Part shown: positions 63,627-64,000 of the stretch, piece by piece | How the letters are laid out: each line of letters opens with the position of its first letter | How positions within the stretch are numbered: position 1 is the stretch's first letter | DNA from: Candidatus Nitrotoga sp. BS | GTDB taxonomy: Bacteria; Pseudomonadota; Gammaproteobacteria; Burkholderiales; Gallionellaceae | Direction: 5' to 3' | Assembly: GCF_927797785.1 (NCBI RefSeq) | Contig: NZ_CAKMLL010000035.1 | Location: 1-64,000 of the forward strand | Length of the DNA: 64,000 nt | Notes under the pieces: model-generated | What the model was told of the DNA's origin: nothing | Seen by the model: only the letters and a program-made list of their open reading frames with translations | Databases searched by the model: none | Made by a program: the position numbers and the translations under genes

Positions 63627-64000
63627 TTGATGTCAGGTTCGCCGAGATGGGTATAACGCTCGTCTGTCACCACCTGGTCAGTCTCACCAATAACATAGTG
63701 AAGTGTTTTAATGGGCGCACCAGAGGCGTGGGGAGCTAACTCGCTTTGCCTCAGTTTAGGTCTTGAGACGACTTCGACACTGTTGATAACCATCATTGTC
63801 AGCATCGTGCTTTGAATCACTTGACACCCATTCAGCCCTTGAAAAATGGTACACAGAAGAACCAGATTTATTTGTTAAGCGCGTTTATAAATAGGTGGGA
63901 TTTGACAAGTAGGGAATATATTGCGAGGTTTTGAAGGCTTTGCGCAGACACACGTAAACGACTAGCTTGCTGTTGTCCTGTAGACCACTTCTTTGAATTT

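Larger units (their letters stand above)
63298..64000. other. Region with mobile-element and gene debris
   Basis: About 700 bases with no intact gene. Two coding-like fragments are called separately. The 77-codon minus frame at 63587–63820 has no Shine-Dalgarno sequence and an unusual composition, so I leave it out. Confidence 0.5.

Noticed and set aside
1-64000. CRISPR array
   Set aside because: No regularly spaced direct repeats and no cas genes were seen on either strand.

Overview
This 64 kb window looks like a piece of a betaproteobacterial chromosome. Pointers are a truncated IPTL-CTERM surface protein, the gloB–yafS-like–rnhA–dnaQ neighbourhood, an RpfE-type protein, the accA–tilS pair, and the make-up of the flagellar and chemotaxis clusters. 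Nitrosomonadales, for example a Gallionellaceae-like lineage, is my best guess, but it is an inference without a database search.

Layout. 0–5 kb: end of an IPTL-CTERM protein, tRNA-Ser(GGA), gloB diverging from a tightly overlapped methyltransferase–rnhA–dnaQ operon, then a YhiN-type flavoprotein. 5.4–16 kb: flgBCDEFGHIJ and flgKL (rod, hook, rings, hook-filament junction), all on the plus strand. 17–26 kb: a chemotaxis operon mcp–cheY–STAS–cheA–mcp–cheW–cheR–cheD–cheB, also plus. 26–33 kb: an accessory block with a DUF2490-like outer-membrane protein, a decayed IS3 element, a beta-barrel porin, a third chemoreceptor, a decayed IS5 transposase, an internally deleted IS remnant and short repeats. 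33–45 kb: the export and basal-body operon on the minus strand, fliF-G-H-I-J-K-L-M-N-O-P-Q-R, with fliE divergent. 45–54 kb: ycgR-like PilZ protein, FlhB-C-like and FliK-like proteins, fliT, fliS, fliD, flaG and a very large flagellin, fliC. 54–64 kb: a GGDEF protein, ispB, yifB/comM, ubiK, an RpfE-type gene, accA, tilS and transposase debris.

The flagellar genes cover most of a flagellum: rod, hook, MS ring, C ring, ATPase complex, gate proteins FliP/Q/R, cap, chaperones and filament. The window has no flhA, full-length flhB, flhF, motAB, fliA, flgM, flgA or master regulator, so these must lie elsewhere. The PilZ protein and the GGDEF cyclase next to them suggest c-di-GMP control of motility. 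Three sites match the flagellar sigma-28 consensus with correct spacing, upstream of fliC, flgK and the first mcp. They support late-class control of filament, junction and chemotaxis genes.

The least ordinary features are the flagellin (947 residues, four related Ala/Gly/Thr-rich modules in the variable region), a family of about 180-bp elements whose ends resemble those of the local IS5 remnant (a MITE-like relationship), and several lineage-style changes in conserved flagellar proteins (FliL linker, FliN duplication, FliS tail). I see no CRISPR array, prophage, defence island or clearly new multi-gene system.
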